From Phycisphaerae bacterium (lineage in GTDB: Bacteria; Planctomycetota; Phycisphaerae; SM23-33): 7,326 nucleotides of DNA. The stretch lies in contig DAOVQV010000066.1 in the NCBI GenBank assembly GCA_030628445.1, positions 1 to 7,326 on the forward strand, read 5' to 3'. The number at the start of each line of letters is the position of its first letter. Positions within the stretch are counted from its first letter, which is position 1. A program made the translations under genes and the position numbers. Below the pieces are notes generated by a model. The model made no database searches, had not been told where the DNA came from, and saw only the letters and a program-made list of their open reading frames with translations. Below, piece after piece: positions 6,602-7,326 of the stretch.

Positions 6602-7326
6602 ATGGCGGCCGATCGCGCGCCAATCTCGCGACAGCAGCGCGGCCTGGACGTACCGTCAACGGCTGAGTTGATCGATCGGCTTAGCGAGTTCGACGGACCT
6701 CCCGAGCAGTTTCTCGTCAACCTGCTGGCCGTGCAGTGCCACATCACCTCGGCCTCCGGCGGGGCGATCCTTCGGGCCGGGCCCTCGGGAGGCCCAGAGG
6801 TAATCGCCGTCTACCCGCCTATTGAGCCGGATGCAACGGCCCCCGTTTGGCTGGCCCAGTCGGTCGAATACTTCCCCAAGGTCCTATCGGCCACCTCGAC
6901 GGCCGTCGTCCCCCTGCACACGCCCGATGAGATGTACGGCCAGCCCGCCCAGCATCACATAGTGCTCTTACCGCTCAAGGCCGCCGGCGAAGTCCGAGGC
7001 GCAGCCGCTTTTGCCCTCGAGACGGCCGATCAGGCCGCCCTGGCCGCCTGCAGGGAACGCTTAGAGCTGACCATCGGCCTCCTAAGCCTGTATGAGATGC
7101 GCCTGACGTTGCAAAGACGCGGGTTGGACTTGCAACGAATCAAATCCGCGATGGATATCCTCTCCGCTGTCAACGAGCACGATCGATTCGCCGCCGCGGG
7201 TATGGCGTTTTGCAACGAGACCGCGGCGCAGTGGGGATGCGATCGCGTCAGCGTCGGTTTCCTCAAGGGCAGGTACGTTCACCTCAAGGCGACCAGCTAC
7301 ACAGAGAAGTTCAGCCGCAAGATGAA
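6602..7326 (+). CDS. GAF-domain protein, C-terminally cut by window edge
   Basis: The ATG at 6602 directly follows an in-frame TAA (6599-6601), so it is the first possible start. A weak GGA lies seven bases upstream. The 241 visible codons read in one frame to the right edge. Residues about 22-150 look like a diverged GAF domain: a helical entry (TAELIDRLSEF), ASGGAILR at 51-58, a central strand (TAVVPLHT), then HIVLLPLKAAGEVRGAAAFAL. Residues about 150-183 form a linker helix, possibly a coiled coil. A second GAF domain begins near Met184 (MDILSAVNEHDRF, then CDRVSVGFLKGRYVHLKATS) and is cut off. GAF domains sense small ligands or mediate dimerisation. No output domain is visible. In planctomycetes such N-termini can precede HlyD-like parts, which would fit the neighbours, but this cannot be seen here. 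No signal peptide was found. Confidence 0.75.
   Translation, partial: MAADRAPISRQQRGLDVPSTAELIDRLSEFDGPPEQFLVNLLAVQCHITSASGGAILRAGPSGGPEVIAVYPPIEPDATAPVWLAQSVEYFPKVLSATSTAVVPLHTPDEMYGQPAQHHIVLLPLKAAGEVRGAAAFALETADQAALAACRERLELTIGLLSLYEMRLTLQRRGLDLQRIKSAMDILSAVNEHDRFAAAGMAFCNETAAQWGCDRVSVGFLKGRYVHLKATSYTEKFSRKM

Noticed and set aside
5913..6659. A 248-codon minus-strand frame across the adaptor and DUF3467 genes
   Set aside because: The plus strand here encodes two recognisable families with proper starts and a strong ribosome binding site. The minus-strand frame resembles nothing and spans both genes and their junction.

Overview
The window looks like chromosomal DNA of a planctomycete-type bacterium (Planctomycetota, possibly Phycisphaerae-like). 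It is GC-rich. One very large gene encodes a surface or extracellular protein whose N-terminus resembles the LEPR-XLL motif, which is typical of giant planctomycete proteins. The opposite strand carries a membrane-fusion-protein, DUF3467 and GAF gene row. The taxonomic call is inference from these families and was not tested by any search.

Layout: positions 1-4937 are one uninterrupted minus-strand reading frame of 1645 codons. It starts at an ATG with a good ribosome binding site and runs off the left edge, so its C-terminus is missing. In order, the protein shows a LEPR-XLL-like N-terminal motif (residues 16-30), a beta-rich N-terminal part with Asp/Pro-rich linkers, a pre-peptidase C-terminal (PPC)-like beta-sandwich (about 474-572), a Gly/Ile-rich repetitive middle, and a long beta-solenoid-like repeat region (about 1018-1645 and beyond). 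The many plus-strand open frames over this stretch, including one of 509 codons, are shadows of this gene.

Positions 4938-5291 are a divergent intergenic region of about 354 bp. It holds a good minus-strand promoter candidate with a perfect TTGACA box, a perfect 7-4-7 palindrome, and only a weak plus-strand promoter candidate.

Positions 5292-7326 carry a plus-strand gene row: an HlyD/RND-type periplasmic adaptor with a signal peptide (5292-6191), a DUF3467 protein (6195-6578 region, stop at 6575) three bases downstream, and a GAF-domain protein (6602 onward) cut by the right edge. The tight spacing suggests one operon.

Working idea (inference): the divergent arrangement pairs a giant extracellular protein that lacks a recognisable Sec signal peptide with a periplasmic adaptor and sensor-like partners. 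This could be part of a dedicated export or surface-display system for LEPR-XLL-type proteins. The window shows no inner-membrane transporter, outer-membrane channel or protease, so the idea rests on context only.
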